A stretch of DNA of 51,662 bases from Streptomyces longispororuber. GTDB lineage: Bacteria; Actinomycetota; Actinomycetes; Streptomycetales; Streptomycetaceae. The stretch spans positions 1-51,662 of the forward strand of contig NZ_BNBT01000052.1 of assembly GCF_014656095.1 (NCBI RefSeq). The letters run 5' to 3'. The notes under the pieces are model-generated. The model ran no database searches and was not told where the DNA came from. It saw nothing but the letters and a program-made list of their open reading frames with translations. Positions 1-8,688 of the stretch are shown here, in pieces (the first letter of the stretch is position 1; each line of letters begins with the position of its first letter). A program made the position numbers and the translations under genes.

Positions 1-21
1 GCACCGCCGCGTCCCGCGCCC

Positions 22-1032
22 TCACCCCCCGCGCCCACCCCGCGCGCCGGGTCCTGGCGCGTCGGCGGGCAGCTCGTCGTACGCCGCGAGGGCCTCCCGG
101 GCCGCCTGGCGGGCGCTGTCCGCCAGGTCCTGCGGGGAGACGATGCGGCCGTCGCCGCCGAGGCGCAGGGCCAGGCGGCGCAAGGACGCCGGGTCCGGCG
201 TGCGCAGCGTGATGCGCAGACCGCCGTCGGGCAGTTCCTCCGCGCTGTCGTGCGGGTAGTACTCGGCGACCCAGCGACCGCCGGGCCCGACCTCCACGAC
301 CACCTCGGGGTCCTCGGCGGCGGGCTGCACCAGCCCCTCGGACAGGTCCCGCAGCTCGATCTCGGGCGGCGCGGACGGCTCGTCCAGGACCTTGATCTCG
401 GCGACCCGGTCGAGCCGGAAGGTGCGCCGCGCCTCGGAGCGGCGGCACCACGCCTCGACGTAGGTGTGGCCCACGCTCACCAGCCGGATCGGGTCGATCT
501 CCCGCTCGGACAGCTCGTCGCGCGCGGGCGAGTAGTAGCGGATCCACAGCCGCCGCCGCTCCGAGATGGCCCGGTCGACGTCGGCGAAGACCCCGCCCTC
601 GGACTCGAAGGTCACCGAGAGCCGCGAGCTGGCCCCGGCCGCCTCACCGGCCGCCGCCTCCAGCTTCGCGGTGGCGCGCAGGAGCGCGAGCCGGTCGCTC
701 TCCCGCAGGCCCGGCAGCGTGGCCACCGCGCGCGCCGCCACCAGCAGCGCCGTGGCCTCGTCGGCGGCGAGCCGCAGCGGCTCCGCCGCGTCCGCGCCGA
801 GCGCGTCGGGGTTGTGCCACCAGATGCGGTCGCCGTCCGTGTCGATGTCCAGCAGGTCGCCGCCGCGGAAGCTGGTCCCGCACAGCGGCAGCACGTCGAG
901 GTCGGAGATCAGCTCGTCCTCGGTGATGCCGAAGGCCCGCGCGACGTCCGCGACGCGCGCCCCCGGGCGCTCGCGCAGATACGTCACCAGGGACAGCATC
1001 CGCCGGGTCTGGTCGATGGCGTTCGTGGCCAT
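22..1032 (-). CDS. pafC: PafC, WYL-domain DNA-damage transcription activator
   Basis: 336-aa protein beginning MATNAIDQTRRMLSLV. It has an N-terminal winged-helix region (about residues 5-60), a central WYL domain around the motif RRLWIRYYSPARDE, and a C-terminal WCX region. In mycobacteria PafB and PafC act together to activate the RecA/LexA-independent DNA-damage response; I assign that role by family. A longer open frame extends upstream, but this ATG lies 14 nt after the pafB stop and is preceded by GAGGGGGAGGA, so I chose it. It is co-oriented with pafB and probably co-transcribed. Confidence 0.93.
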   Translation of the reverse strand: MATNAIDQTRRMLSLVTYLRERPGARVADVARAFGITEDELISDLDVLPLCGTSFRGGDLLDIDTDGDRIWWHNPDALGADAAEPLRLAADEATALLVAARAVATLPGLRESDRLALLRATAKLEAAAGEAAGASSRLSVTFESEGGVFADVDRAISERRRLWIRYYSPARDELSEREIDPIRLVSVGHTYVEAWCRRSEARRTFRLDRVAEIKVLDEPSAPPEIELRDLSEGLVQPAAEDPEVVVEVGPGGRWVAEYYPHDSAEELPDGGLRITLRTPDPASLRRLALRLGGDGRIVSPQDLADSARQAAREALAAYDELPADAPGPGARGGRGG

Positions 1033-1046
1033 GGTCGTCCTCCCCC

Positions 1047-2069
1047 TCAGCCCTTGGCCACGGCGCGCAGCCGGTCCACGACGTCGGCCCGCAGCTCCGC
1101 GGGCTCCAGCACCACCACGTCCGGCCCGAACTCCACCAGCCAGGCGTCGAGCCCGTGCCCGTACGGGATCTCCAGCTCGTCCCAGCCGCCGTCCAGCTCC
1201 CGGGTGCCGACGGCCCGGGCGCGCAGCGGGTAGCCCGCGCCCTTGCGCAGCCGGATCAGCGCGGTGCGGTCCGCCCGCTCCCCCGCCCAGCTCGCCACGG
1301 TCTCGCGGACGGTGACGACGTCCGGCACCTCGGCCTTGAACGTGCCGGCCCGCGAGCGGACCCTGCCGGTGATGCGGGAGAGCCGGAAGACGCGCTCGGC
1401 CTCGCGGTCGCGGTCCCAGCCCGCCAGGTACCAGTGGCCGCGCCAGCACTCCAGCGCCCACGGCTCGACGTGGCGCTGCTCGGGCCGGGCCGCGGTGGCC
1501 TTGCGGTAGTCGAACACCACGGGCCTGCGGTCACGGCAGGCCAGCATCAGCGGCTCGAACGCGGCCTCGTGCACGGGGATGCGCGGCTCCAGCGCGCCGT
1601 GCGAGCCGTACGGGTCGACGTCTTCAGGCAGGCCCGCCGCCCGCAGCTTGTGCAGGGCGCCGCTCGCGGCGGCGGCGAGCCGGGCCTGCTGCCACACCTT
1701 CGCGGCGAGGCCGAGCGCGGCGGCCTCCTCCGCGTCGAGCGTGATGGGCGGCAGCCGGTTGCTGTCCCGGCGCGCGAGATAGCCCGTCTCGCCGTCCAGG
1801 TTCTCCACCGTCTCGATGACGAGGCCCAGCTCGCGCAGATCGTCCTTGTCCCGCTCGAACATGCGGTTGAAGGACTCCTCGGACGCCGATGCCGGCGCCG
1901 GGCCCCCGGAGGAGCCCTGCCCCGGCCCGAAGGCCGCACCCCTGCCCGGCCCAAAGGCCTCGACGTAAGCCTCGATCGATTCCCGCAGCTCACGCTTGCT
2001 CAGCGGACGTCTGGTCCCGAGCAGACACAGCGCCAGACTCATCAGCCGCTCGGCCTTGGCAATGGCCAT
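1047..2069 (-). CDS. pafB: PafB, WYL-domain DNA-damage transcription activator
   Basis: 340-aa partner of PafC. The winged-helix starts at MAIAKAERLMSLALCLL, and the usual FERDKDDLRELGLVIE segment and a WYL core (RRPVVFDYRKATA, HVEPWALECWRGHWYLAGWD) follow. The oddity is an insertion of roughly 25 Gly/Pro/Ala-rich residues (about 38-63, with a repeated FGPGxG unit) inside the DNA-binding domain, between the helix ending RESIEAYVEA and the FNRMFERDKD helix. The family normally has a short turn there. It is probably the first gene of the pafBC transcript. Unlike mycobacteria, pafA is about 2 kb upstream, separated by two FKBP genes. Confidence 0.93.
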   Translation of the reverse strand: MAIAKAERLMSLALCLLGTRRPLSKRELRESIEAYVEAFGPGRGAAFGPGQGSSGGPAPASASEESFNRMFERDKDDLRELGLVIETVENLDGETGYLARRDSNRLPPITLDAEEAAALGLAAKVWQQARLAAAASGALHKLRAAGLPEDVDPYGSHGALEPRIPVHEAAFEPLMLACRDRRPVVFDYRKATAARPEQRHVEPWALECWRGHWYLAGWDRDREAERVFRLSRITGRVRSRAGTFKAEVPDVVTVRETVASWAGERADRTALIRLRKGAGYPLRARAVGTRELDGGWDELEIPYGHGLDAWLVEFGPDVVVLEPAELRADVVDRLRAVAKG

Positions 2070-2225
2070 CGACGCCCTTTCTCGGCCCAGCTCGCCCGTG
2101 TGTGGTCACCGGCGCCCGCTCACCAGTACTTCCGACCGATGACCGTACCGCTACGGCGTGTCGTGGCAAAAGCCGAGGGCACGGCGCGCGGTCACCGGGG
2201 CTCCGCCAGGCGGCGGAGGAAGACG

Positions 2226-2259
2226 AGAGGGCCCGTGCCACACCAGGCACGGGCCCTCT
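2226..2259 (-). terminator. Hairpin terminator downstream of FKBP isomerase
   Basis: Perfect 14-bp inverted repeat AGAGGGCCCGTGCC / GGCACGGGCCCTCT with a 6-nt loop, 66 nt past the FKBP stop codon and upstream of pafB. There is only a weak T run after it. It would separate the FKBP transcript from pafBC. The rest of the 256-bp gap shows no gene. Confidence 0.75.
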
Positions 2260-2325
2260 GCTCGCCCGTCCGGCCGGACACTCACCGGAGTGCCGGCGGC
2301 CGGGCGCTCGGCAGCACGCCGAACG

Positions 2326-2700
2326 TCAGACGCTCACCAGGTCACAGACGAAGATCAGCGTCTCGCCCGGAGCGATCCGGCCGCCGCCCGCGCCGCGGTC
2401 GCCGTACGCCAGGTGCGCCGGGATGGTCAGCTTGCGACGGCCGCCGACCTTCATGCCCTGCACGCCCTGGTCCCAGCCGGCGATGACCTGACCGGCGCCG
2501 AGCTGGAACTCCAGCGGCTTGCCGCGGTTCCAGGAGGCGTCGAACTCCTCGCCGGAGGAGAACGACACGCCCACGTAGTGCACCTGGACGGTGTCGCCGG
2601 CCTTGGCCTGGGGGCCGTCGCCCTCCCAGATGTCGTCGATCTGCAGCTCCGTGGGGGCCGGGCCCTCGGGGAAGTCGATCTCGGGCTTGTCGATGTTCAC
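2326..2700 (-). CDS. FKBP-type peptidyl-prolyl isomerase, cytoplasmic
   Basis: 124-aa single-domain FKBP without a signal peptide. The canonical active-site residues are all present: Y42, F53-D54, F65, V72-I73, W76, Y99 and F117, matching Y26, F36-D37, F46, V55-I56, W59, Y82 and F99 of human FKBP12. It should catalyse cis-trans isomerisation of Xaa-Pro bonds in folding proteins. The GTG start is preceded by AGGAG at an 8-nt spacing. It lies 59 nt after the lipoprotein FKBP gene on the same strand, so the two may share a transcript. Confidence 0.93.
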   Translation of the reverse strand: MNIDKPEIDFPEGPAPTELQIDDIWEGDGPQAKAGDTVQVHYVGVSFSSGEEFDASWNRGKPLEFQLGAGQVIAGWDQGVQGMKVGGRRKLTIPAHLAYGDRGAGGGRIAPGETLIFVCDLVSV

Positions 2701-2759
2701 GTCACTAGCTCCTGCTCATGTGCGATAGGGCAACCGGGACAGTCTGCCATCCGCGCGCG

Positions 2760-3752
2760 TCACATCTTCGCGAGGATGTCCACGGAGAAGACCAGCGTGG
2801 AGTCCTTCTTGATGGGGCTGTTCTGCGGCGGCTTGTCCGCGTACCCGTCCTTCGGCGGGACGACGACCAGGACGCGGCTGCCGACCTTCTTGCCGACCAG
2901 GCCCTGCCGCCAGCCCGGAATGACCTGGGCGAGCTGGAACTGCGCGAGCTGACCGCTCTTGTACGAGGAGTCGAACTCCTTGCCGTCGGCCCAGAGCACG
3001 CCCTTGTACTGGCACAGGAGCGTGTCGCTCTCCTTGACCTCCTCGCCGTCGCCCTCGATGACGTAGTTCGCGACGACCTTCTTGGGGGCGCCGGACTTCG
3101 GCACGTCGAGGGACGGGGCCTTGCCGTCCGTGTTCGTGCCGACCTTCGGCAGGTCCTTGTCGTCCTGGGCGGCGTTCTTGCCCTTGGCGGAGCTGTTCTT
3201 GCCGTACGTGCCCACGATGTCGACGACGAACACCAGGGTGTCCGTGCCCTTGATGCCCCCCTGCTTGTTGCCCTCCTTGCCGTAGCCCAGCTCCGGCGGG
3301 ATGGCGAGCTCGACGCGGCTGTCGACCTTCTTGCCGACCAGGCCCTGGTCCCAGCCCGGGATGACCCGGCCGACACCGATCGGGAAGATGGTGGGCACCT
3401 TGCGGTCGTAGGAGTTGTCGAAGACCTTCGCGGTGTCCCAGATCTGCCCGAGGTAGTGGGCCTGGAGGTAGTCACCCTTGGCCACCTCGGCGCCCTTGCC
3501 CGCGATGAGCGTCTTCACCGCGAGGTCGGACGAGGGCTTGCCGGAGCCCTTGGCGACGGTCGGCTTCTCGCCGAACTTCGTGCCCTTGGTGATCTCGGGC
3601 AGGGGGCCGTCGACGATCTTGCCCTTCGGGGGCGTGGAGTTCGTCGGGGTGCTGCTGTCCTTGGACTTGGCCTTGTCGGACTTGTCGTCACCACATCCGG
3701 CCAGGGTCAGCAGGCCGGCCGGAACGGCCAGGAGGAGTGAGCGTCGGCGCAC
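2760..3752 (-). CDS. Lipoprotein with two FKBP-type isomerase domains
   Basis: 330-aa exported protein if read from the GTG that encodes VRRRSLLLAVPAG. The signal peptide ends in a lipobox LAGC with the lipidated Cys at residue 20; the RRRSLLL start is compatible with Tat as well as Sec export. Two FKBP domains follow, at about 76-182 (FDNSY, VIPGWDQGL, ELGYG) and 226-328 (FDSSY, VIPGWRQGL, KDGYA), joined by a polar linker. Domain 2 departs from consensus where AYG would normally sit. It likely folds secreted proteins at the membrane surface. A 42-residue upstream extension of the frame is rejected because it precedes the signal peptide. Confidence 0.9.
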   Translation of the reverse strand: MRRRSLLLAVPAGLLTLAGCGDDKSDKAKSKDSSTPTNSTPPKGKIVDGPLPEITKGTKFGEKPTVAKGSGKPSSDLAVKTLIAGKGAEVAKGDYLQAHYLGQIWDTAKVFDNSYDRKVPTIFPIGVGRVIPGWDQGLVGKKVDSRVELAIPPELGYGKEGNKQGGIKGTDTLVFVVDIVGTYGKNSSAKGKNAAQDDKDLPKVGTNTDGKAPSLDVPKSGAPKKVVANYVIEGDGEEVKESDTLLCQYKGVLWADGKEFDSSYKSGQLAQFQLAQVIPGWRQGLVGKKVGSRVLVVVPPKDGYADKPPQNSPIKKDSTLVFSVDILAKM

Positions 3753-3815
3753 GGTGGGGGCCTCGTATCGATCGATCTTGTCAGTTGGCGTGCGCGCAAC
3801 TCTACGCAGTGAGAA

Positions 3816-3844
3816 GGGCGCCGTACGAGGAACGTACGGCGCCC
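3816..3844 (-). terminator. Hairpin terminator downstream of pafA
   Basis: Perfect 12-bp stem GGGCGCCGTACG / CGTACGGCGCCC with a 5-nt loop (aggaa), followed on the minus strand by TTCTCACTG. It lies between the pafA stop and the FKBP lipoprotein start, so pafA transcription should end here. Confidence 0.75.
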
Positions 3845-3926
3845 CGCGTTGCGTTCCCGCCACGCACTGACGTCCCACCCGTCCCGCGACACCGGTCGAA
3901 AGCGGCCGGCGGGCGGTCCGATCCGC

Positions 3927-5288
3927 TCACATTCCGGCGATGAGCTTCTCCACCCGGTCGTCCACGGAACGGAACGGGTCCTTGCACAACACCGTGCGCT
4001 GCGCCTGGTCGTTGAGCTTCAGGTGCACCCAGTCCACCGTGAAGTCCCGGCGCTGCTCCTGGGCCCGGCGGATGAAGTCCCCGCGCAGCCGCGCCCGCGT
4101 GGTCTGCGGCGGCACCGACTTGCCCTCGAAGATCTTCAGATCGTTGCAGATCCGGGCCGCCTGGCCCTTCTTCTCCAGGAGGTAGTACAGGCCCCGGCGG
4201 CGGTGGATGTCGTGGTACGCGAGGTCTATCTGGGCGACCCTCGGGTGCGACATCGTCATGTTGTGCTTCGCGCGGTACCGCTCGATGAGCTTGTACTTCA
4301 TGACCCAGTCGATCTCGGTGGCGATGCGGTCCAGGTCCTCGCTCTCGATCGCCTCCAGCGCCCGGCCCCACAGCTCCAGGACGCGCTCGACCGTGCCCGT
4401 GCGGATGCCCCGGCGGTCGACGAAGTCCACCGCCTTCTCGTAGTACTCCCGCTGGACCTCAAGGGCCGAGGCCTCCCGGCCGCTGGCCAGGCGGACCTTG
4501 CGGCGGCCCGTCGTGTCGTGGCTGACCTCGCGGATCGCCCGGATCGGGTTCTCCAGCGTCAGGTCGCGCATCACCGTGCCCGCCTCGATCATGCGCAGCA
4601 CCAGATCGGTCGCGCCGACCTTCAGGAGCATCGTCGTCTCGGACATGTTCGAGTCGCCGACGATCACGTGCAGCCTGCGGTACCGCTCGGCGTCCGCGTG
4701 CGGCTCGTCACGCGTATTGATGATCGGCCGCGAGCGTGTCGTCGCCGACGACACACCCTCCCAGATGTGCTCCGCCCGCTGGCTCACGCAGTACACGGCG
4801 CCGCGCGGCGTCTGGAGCACCTTGCCCGCGCCGCACAGCAGTTGCCGCGTGACGAGGAACGGAATCAGGATGTCCGCGAGCCGCGAGAACTCCCCGTGGC
4901 GCGCCACGAGATAGTTCTCATGACAACCATAGGAGTTTCCCGCCGAGTCGGTGTTGTTCTTGAACAGATAGACGTCGCCCGCGATTCCCTCCTCGTGCAG
5001 GCGGCGCTCGGCGTCGACGAGCAGGCCTTCCAGAATGCGCTCGCCCGACTTGTCGTGGGTGACCAGCTCGGTCACGTTGTCGCACTCGGGTGTGGCGTAT
5101 TCCGGGTGCGAACCCACGTCGAGATACAGACGGGCGCCGTTCCGCAGAAAGACGTTGCTGCTGCGGCCCCATGACACAACACGGCGGAAGAGGTAGCGCG
5201 CCACTTCGTCAGGCGACAGACGGCGCTGTCCCCTGAACGTGCACGTGACACCGTACTCGTTCTCCAGCCCGAAAATGCGGCGGTCCAT
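3927..5288 (-). CDS. pafA: PafA, Pup-protein ligase
   Basis: 453-aa member of the glutamine-synthetase-like Pup ligase family, of usual length. It activates the C-terminal Glu of Pup as an acyl-phosphate with ATP and joins it to substrate lysines. Visible hallmarks are IFGLENEYGVT with the Mg-binding Glu9, catalytic Asp57 in RLYLDVGSHPEYATPE, FKNNTDSAGNSYGCHENYL, and the RPIINTRDEPHADAERYRRLH block shared with Dop. No ribosome-binding site precedes the ATG; instead a TAATGT hexamer sits 6 nt upstream, which suggests a leaderless mRNA. The MFS gene ends only 9 nt upstream, so read-through is also possible. Confidence 0.97.
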   Translation of the reverse strand: MDRRIFGLENEYGVTCTFRGQRRLSPDEVARYLFRRVVSWGRSSNVFLRNGARLYLDVGSHPEYATPECDNVTELVTHDKSGERILEGLLVDAERRLHEEGIAGDVYLFKNNTDSAGNSYGCHENYLVARHGEFSRLADILIPFLVTRQLLCGAGKVLQTPRGAVYCVSQRAEHIWEGVSSATTRSRPIINTRDEPHADAERYRRLHVIVGDSNMSETTMLLKVGATDLVLRMIEAGTVMRDLTLENPIRAIREVSHDTTGRRKVRLASGREASALEVQREYYEKAVDFVDRRGIRTGTVERVLELWGRALEAIESEDLDRIATEIDWVMKYKLIERYRAKHNMTMSHPRVAQIDLAYHDIHRRRGLYYLLEKKGQAARICNDLKIFEGKSVPPQTTRARLRGDFIRRAQEQRRDFTVDWVHLKLNDQAQRTVLCKDPFRSVDDRVEKLIAGM

Positions 5289-5317
5289 GCCTGAACATTA
5301 CGCCCGATGACCCGTAC
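5289..5317 (-). promoter_or_regulatory. Candidate leaderless promoter of pafA
   Basis: On the minus strand GTTTCA and TAATGT are separated by 17 nt, and TAATGT lies 6 nt before the pafA ATG. The surrounding 60 bp is AT-richer than the genes on either side and overlaps the 3' end of the MFS gene. The -35 match is poor, so the call is tentative. Confidence 0.4.
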
Positions 5318-6563
5318 TGAAACCGGGTTCGACAGTACCGTTTCGATCATTTTCCCATGAGCCCTCGACGGCCCCGTCACGCGCCGTACCACGCGTCACC
5401 AGGATCCGCCGGGTCATCAGGAGCACCAGCAGCGCCGCCGCGCCGGCCACCCCGGGGGCCGCGAAGCCCCACCGCGCGCCTCCCCACTCAACCACCGGCC
5501 CGGCCCCCGCCGTTCCCAGCGAGGCGCCCACCGTGAAGGTGGTGACCAGCCAGGAGAACGCCTCCGTCACCGTGCCCGCGGGCGCGTGCCGGTCCACCAC
5601 GACGAACGCGCACGCCAGCGACGGCGCGAGGAAGAGGCCCGACAGCGCCGACAGCGCCGTCATGCCCACCGCCCCGGGCATCAGCAGCAGCGGCAGGTAG
5701 CAGACCGCGAGCAGCGCCACCAGCACCACCAGGCGCTTCTCCGGCACGCCGGCCCACTGCCGCGCCCCGTACAGCACGCCGCCGACGAGCCCGCCGAGCC
5801 CGATGCCCGCGATGATCCACCCGTACACCACGTCACCGCCGTGCCCGTCGGCGTACGACGCCCCGGCCACGTTGATGGCGCCGAGGGCCGTGCCGACGAA
5901 CAGGTACGCGCCGAGCAGCGCCAGCAGCCCCGGGGACCGCAGCGCGCCGAGCCAGTGCGCCTCACGCGCCTGCGAACGCCACCGCCGGGACGGCTCCGAG
6001 ACCACGACCGACAGCGCGCCGAGCACCCCCACCGCGTTCACGACGAGCAGCGCCGCCTGCTCCGACCAGAGCGCCACGCACCCGGTGACGAGCAGCGGCC
6101 CGACGGTGAACATGACCTCCTGCGCCACGGCGTCCATGGCGTACGCGGTGTGCACCTGCCCGTCCTCGCGCAGCACACCGGGCCACAGCGCGCGCAGCCC
6201 GCCCTCCAGGGGCGGCGTCGCCAGCCCCGCCACGGCCACCGCCGCGTACGCCGCGCCCAGCGGATCCGGCCCGGCGCAGGCCAGCACCGCCATGGCGAGC
6301 GCGGACACCACCGCGCCGGGCAACTGCACCCGCGGCTGGCCGTACAGGTCCACCAGGCGGCCGAGCAGCGGCTGCCCGACGGCGTTGGCCACGCCGTACA
6401 CGGCCGCCAGGGCGCCCGCCAGGCTGTACGAGCCGCCCTCGGCGCGGACGAACAGGACCAGGGCGATCGGGGCCGTGGCGTTCGGCAGCCGCCCCACCAG
6501 CGTGCCCACCAGGAGCCGCGCCGCGTGCCGCGTGCGCAGGATCTCGCCGTAACCGGAAGCCAT
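5298..6563 (-). CDS. MFS transporter
   Basis: 421-aa integral membrane protein with about 12 hydrophobic segments, for example TAPIALVLFVRAEG, LLALLGAYLFVGTALGAI and ALLVVNAVGVLGALSVVV. It resembles drug/sugar-type major facilitator permeases; the substrate cannot be read from sequence. The ATG at MASGYGEILRTRHAARLL is preceded by GGAGAG at good spacing, so a 14-residue upstream extension is dropped. It is transcribed divergently from the LacI regulator, which probably controls it. The pair interrupts the proteasome locus between pafA and prcA and has no evident role in pupylation. Confidence 0.9.
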   Translation of the reverse strand: MASGYGEILRTRHAARLLVGTLVGRLPNATAPIALVLFVRAEGGSYSLAGALAAVYGVANAVGQPLLGRLVDLYGQPRVQLPGAVVSALAMAVLACAGPDPLGAAYAAVAVAGLATPPLEGGLRALWPGVLREDGQVHTAYAMDAVAQEVMFTVGPLLVTGCVALWSEQAALLVVNAVGVLGALSVVVSEPSRRWRSQAREAHWLGALRSPGLLALLGAYLFVGTALGAINVAGASYADGHGGDVVYGWIIAGIGLGGLVGGVLYGARQWAGVPEKRLVVLVALLAVCYLPLLLMPGAVGMTALSALSGLFLAPSLACAFVVVDRHAPAGTVTEAFSWLVTTFTVGASLGTAGAGPVVEWGGARWGFAAPGVAGAAALLVLLMTRRILVTRGTARDGAVEGSWENDRNGTVEPGFSTGHRA

Positions 6564-6607
6564 CGGTGCGCTCTCCTCGCCCGCCCGTGCGCCGCAGCGC
6601 CTCAAGT

Positions 6608-6636
6608 GTTACGTATAACGTCGCGGGTCATACGTA
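6608..6636. promoter_or_regulatory. Putative LacI-family operator between MFS and lacI genes
   Basis: The 154-bp divergent gap holds an inverted repeat GTTA-CGTA-TAAC (6608-6619) and two TACGTA palindromes (6610-6615 and 6631-6636) whose centres are 21 bp apart, two helical turns. This is the most AT-rich stretch locally. LacI-family regulators usually bind such palindromes next to their own gene, so I infer that this is the operator. Confidence 0.5.
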
Positions 6637-6717
6637 CCATGAGCGCTGTCCGCAGTCCACCGCGCACCCCGCCGCCACCCGGGCGGCGGCCATTCCGAGA
6701 CCCACCAGGAGACGTCC

Positions 6718-7785
6718 GTGGCCAGGCCTCAGCACGACACCACGGCCCCTCGCCCCACCAGTCGCGACGTCGCCCGCGCCGCCGGCGTCTCCCAGGCCAC
6801 CGTCTCCCTCGTGCTCGGCGGCAAGTGGCACGGCCGCGTCGCCGAGCGCACCGCCGAGCGCGTCCGCGCCACCGCCCGCGACCTCGGCTACCGCCCCAAC
6901 CTCGCCGCCCGCAACCTCCGTCTGGGGCGCACCCGCACCGCCCTGCTCGTCGTGCCCGCCCTCACCAACGAGTTCTTCGCCCGGCTGCACACCGGCGCGG
7001 CCCGCGTCGCCGCCCGGCACGGCTTCGGCGTCGTCCTCTACCCCTCCCCCGAGGGCGTCGCCCCCAGCGGCGGCACCGGCGGCGCCCCGGCTCCCCGCGT
7101 CAGCGACCCCTTCGACTCCGCCCGCGCCGCCCTCGACGGCGTCCTCGCCTCCTCCATGGCCTCCGACGCCCTCGCCACCCTCCGCGACGACGCGCTGCCC
7201 CTCGTCATGCTCGACAGCGACCCCGCCCGCAGCCTCGGCGCCGCCACCGTCAACCTCGACATCGCCGACGGCATGCGCCAGGTCACCGAGCACCTCCTCG
7301 CCCTCGGCCACCGCGACCTGCTGCACCTGACCGCCGACATCGACTCCTGGACCTTCGACGTACGCCGCGACGCCCTCGCCGCCGCCCTGCGCGGCACCGG
7401 GGCCGCCCACCGCACCGTCAAGGCCGCCCTCACCGTCGACGACGCCCGCACCGCCACCGAAGCCGCCCTCGCTGCCCCCGGCTCCCGGCCCACCGCCGTC
7501 ATCTGCGACGACGACATCCTGGCCGCCGGGGTCTGCAAGGCCGCGCGCCGGCTCGGCCTGCGCGTGCCCGAGGACCTCAGCGTCACGGGCTTCGACGACC
7601 TCACCCTCGCCACCGCCGTCGAGCCCGAACTGACCACCGTGCGCCTGCCCGCCGAGGACTTCGGCGAGCAGGGCATGACCACCCTCCTCGACGTCCTCGC
7701 CGGCCGCACCCCCGAGCCCGCACCGCTTCCCGTACGCCTCGTCGTACGCGGCTCCACGGCACGGAGCCCCGCGCCCCGACGCTGA
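6718..7785 (+). CDS. LacI-family transcriptional regulator
   Basis: 355-aa regulator. The N-terminal LacI helix-turn-helix and hinge are at about residues 14-62 (TSRDVARAAGVSQATVSLVL, then RVRATARDLGYRPN), followed by a periplasmic-binding-protein-like effector domain (ALLVVPALTNEFF to the C-terminus, with VICDDDILAAGV and LSVTGFDDL). The GTG start has AGGAG 6 nt upstream. It is divergent from the MFS transporter and convergent with prcA. Inferred role: ligand-responsive repressor of the MFS gene and itself; the ligand is unknown. Confidence 0.93.
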   Translation: MARPQHDTTAPRPTSRDVARAAGVSQATVSLVLGGKWHGRVAERTAERVRATARDLGYRPNLAARNLRLGRTRTALLVVPALTNEFFARLHTGAARVAARHGFGVVLYPSPEGVAPSGGTGGAPAPRVSDPFDSARAALDGVLASSMASDALATLRDDALPLVMLDSDPARSLGAATVNLDIADGMRQVTEHLLALGHRDLLHLTADIDSWTFDVRRDALAAALRGTGAAHRTVKAALTVDDARTATEAALAAPGSRPTAVICDDDILAAGVCKAARRLGLRVPEDLSVTGFDDLTLATAVEPELTTVRLPAEDFGEQGMTTLLDVLAGRTPEPAPLPVRLVVRGSTARSPAPRR

Positions 7786-7860
7786 CGCGCCGGAACACGG
7801 GGCTCCGCGACTTCCCGACCCCTGGGGGCCGGCACACCTTCCCGGTGGCTCGCCCGGGCG

Positions 7861-8637
7861 CTACTCCCCGGACGACCCCTCGGCGGACTCCCCGTCCGCC
7901 CCGGCCTCCGACTCGGCATCCGAGGACGCCGCCGCGCCGTCCTCGCCGAGCAGCCGCTCCAACTGGCGGCCCACGATGCGCTTGAACTTCCGCTGCTGCG
8001 GCCGCGTACGGTCGAGCACCGCCACCTCGAGGCGCTCCGCCGGGATCTCGCGCTCACTGCCGTTGGTGTCCCGCGACAGCGACTGCACCGCCAGCTTCAG
8101 CGCCTCCGCCAGCGTCATCCCGTCCCGGTGCCGCTGGTCGAGGAAGGAGCTGATCTGCTCGGCGTTGCCGCCGACCGCGACCGAGCCGTGCTCGTCCACG
8201 ATCGAGCCGTCGTGCGGCAGCCGGTAGATCTGGTCGCCGTCGGGGGTCGTACCGACCTCCGCCACCACCAGCTCCACCTCGTACGGCTTCTCCGCGTTGC
8301 TGGAGAAAATCGTGCCCAGCGTCTGCGCGTACACATTCGCCAGACCACGGGCCGTCACATCGTCGCGGTCATAGGTGTACCCCCGCAGATCCGCGTAACG
8401 GACACCGCCGATGCGGAGGTTCTCGTACTCGTTGTACTTACCGGCCGCGGCGAAACCGATCCGGTCGTAGATCTCGCTGAACTTGTGCAGCGCACGGGAC
8501 GGGTTCTCACCGACGAACACAATGCCGTCGGCGTACTGCAGCACGACCAGACTGCGACCGCGCGCGATGCCCTTGCGGGCATACTCCGCCCGGTCGGCCA
8601 TGGCCTGCTGGGGTGAGACATAGAACGGCGTCGACAC
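7861..8637 (-). CDS. prcA: 20S proteasome alpha subunit
   Basis: 258-aa alpha subunit. The N-terminus (STPFYVSPQQAMADRAEYARKGIARG) forms the gate and H0 helix, followed by the proteasome fold. It lacks a catalytic Thr, as expected for alpha rings that cap the beta rings and dock the Arc ATPase. The last about 30 residues form an acidic Ser/Ala/Glu/Gly tail of a kind that varies between species. GTG start with AAAGGG upstream. It lies 51 nt downstream of prcB, so prcB-prcA form one operon. Confidence 0.97.
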   Translation of the reverse strand: MSTPFYVSPQQAMADRAEYARKGIARGRSLVVLQYADGIVFVGENPSRALHKFSEIYDRIGFAAAGKYNEYENLRIGGVRYADLRGYTYDRDDVTARGLANVYAQTLGTIFSSNAEKPYEVELVVAEVGTTPDGDQIYRLPHDGSIVDEHGSVAVGGNAEQISSFLDQRHRDGMTLAEALKLAVQSLSRDTNGSEREIPAERLEVAVLDRTRPQQRKFKRIVGRQLERLLGEDGAAASSDAESEAGADGESAEGSSGE

Positions 8638-8688
8638 CGGCTATCCGTCCCTTTCTGTCAAAACGTCACAACAACAACGGAGTCGTAC

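Noticed and set aside
3775..3798. TTGTCAGTT in the FKBP-pafA gap as a damage promoter
   Set aside because: It is on the plus strand with no plus-strand gene downstream, and the spacer is followed by CGCAAC rather than TAnnnT.
2760..3878. Longer 372-aa form of the FKBP lipoprotein
   Set aside because: The extra 42 residues would bury the signal peptide and lipobox; the GTG at 3752 gives a normal lipoprotein.
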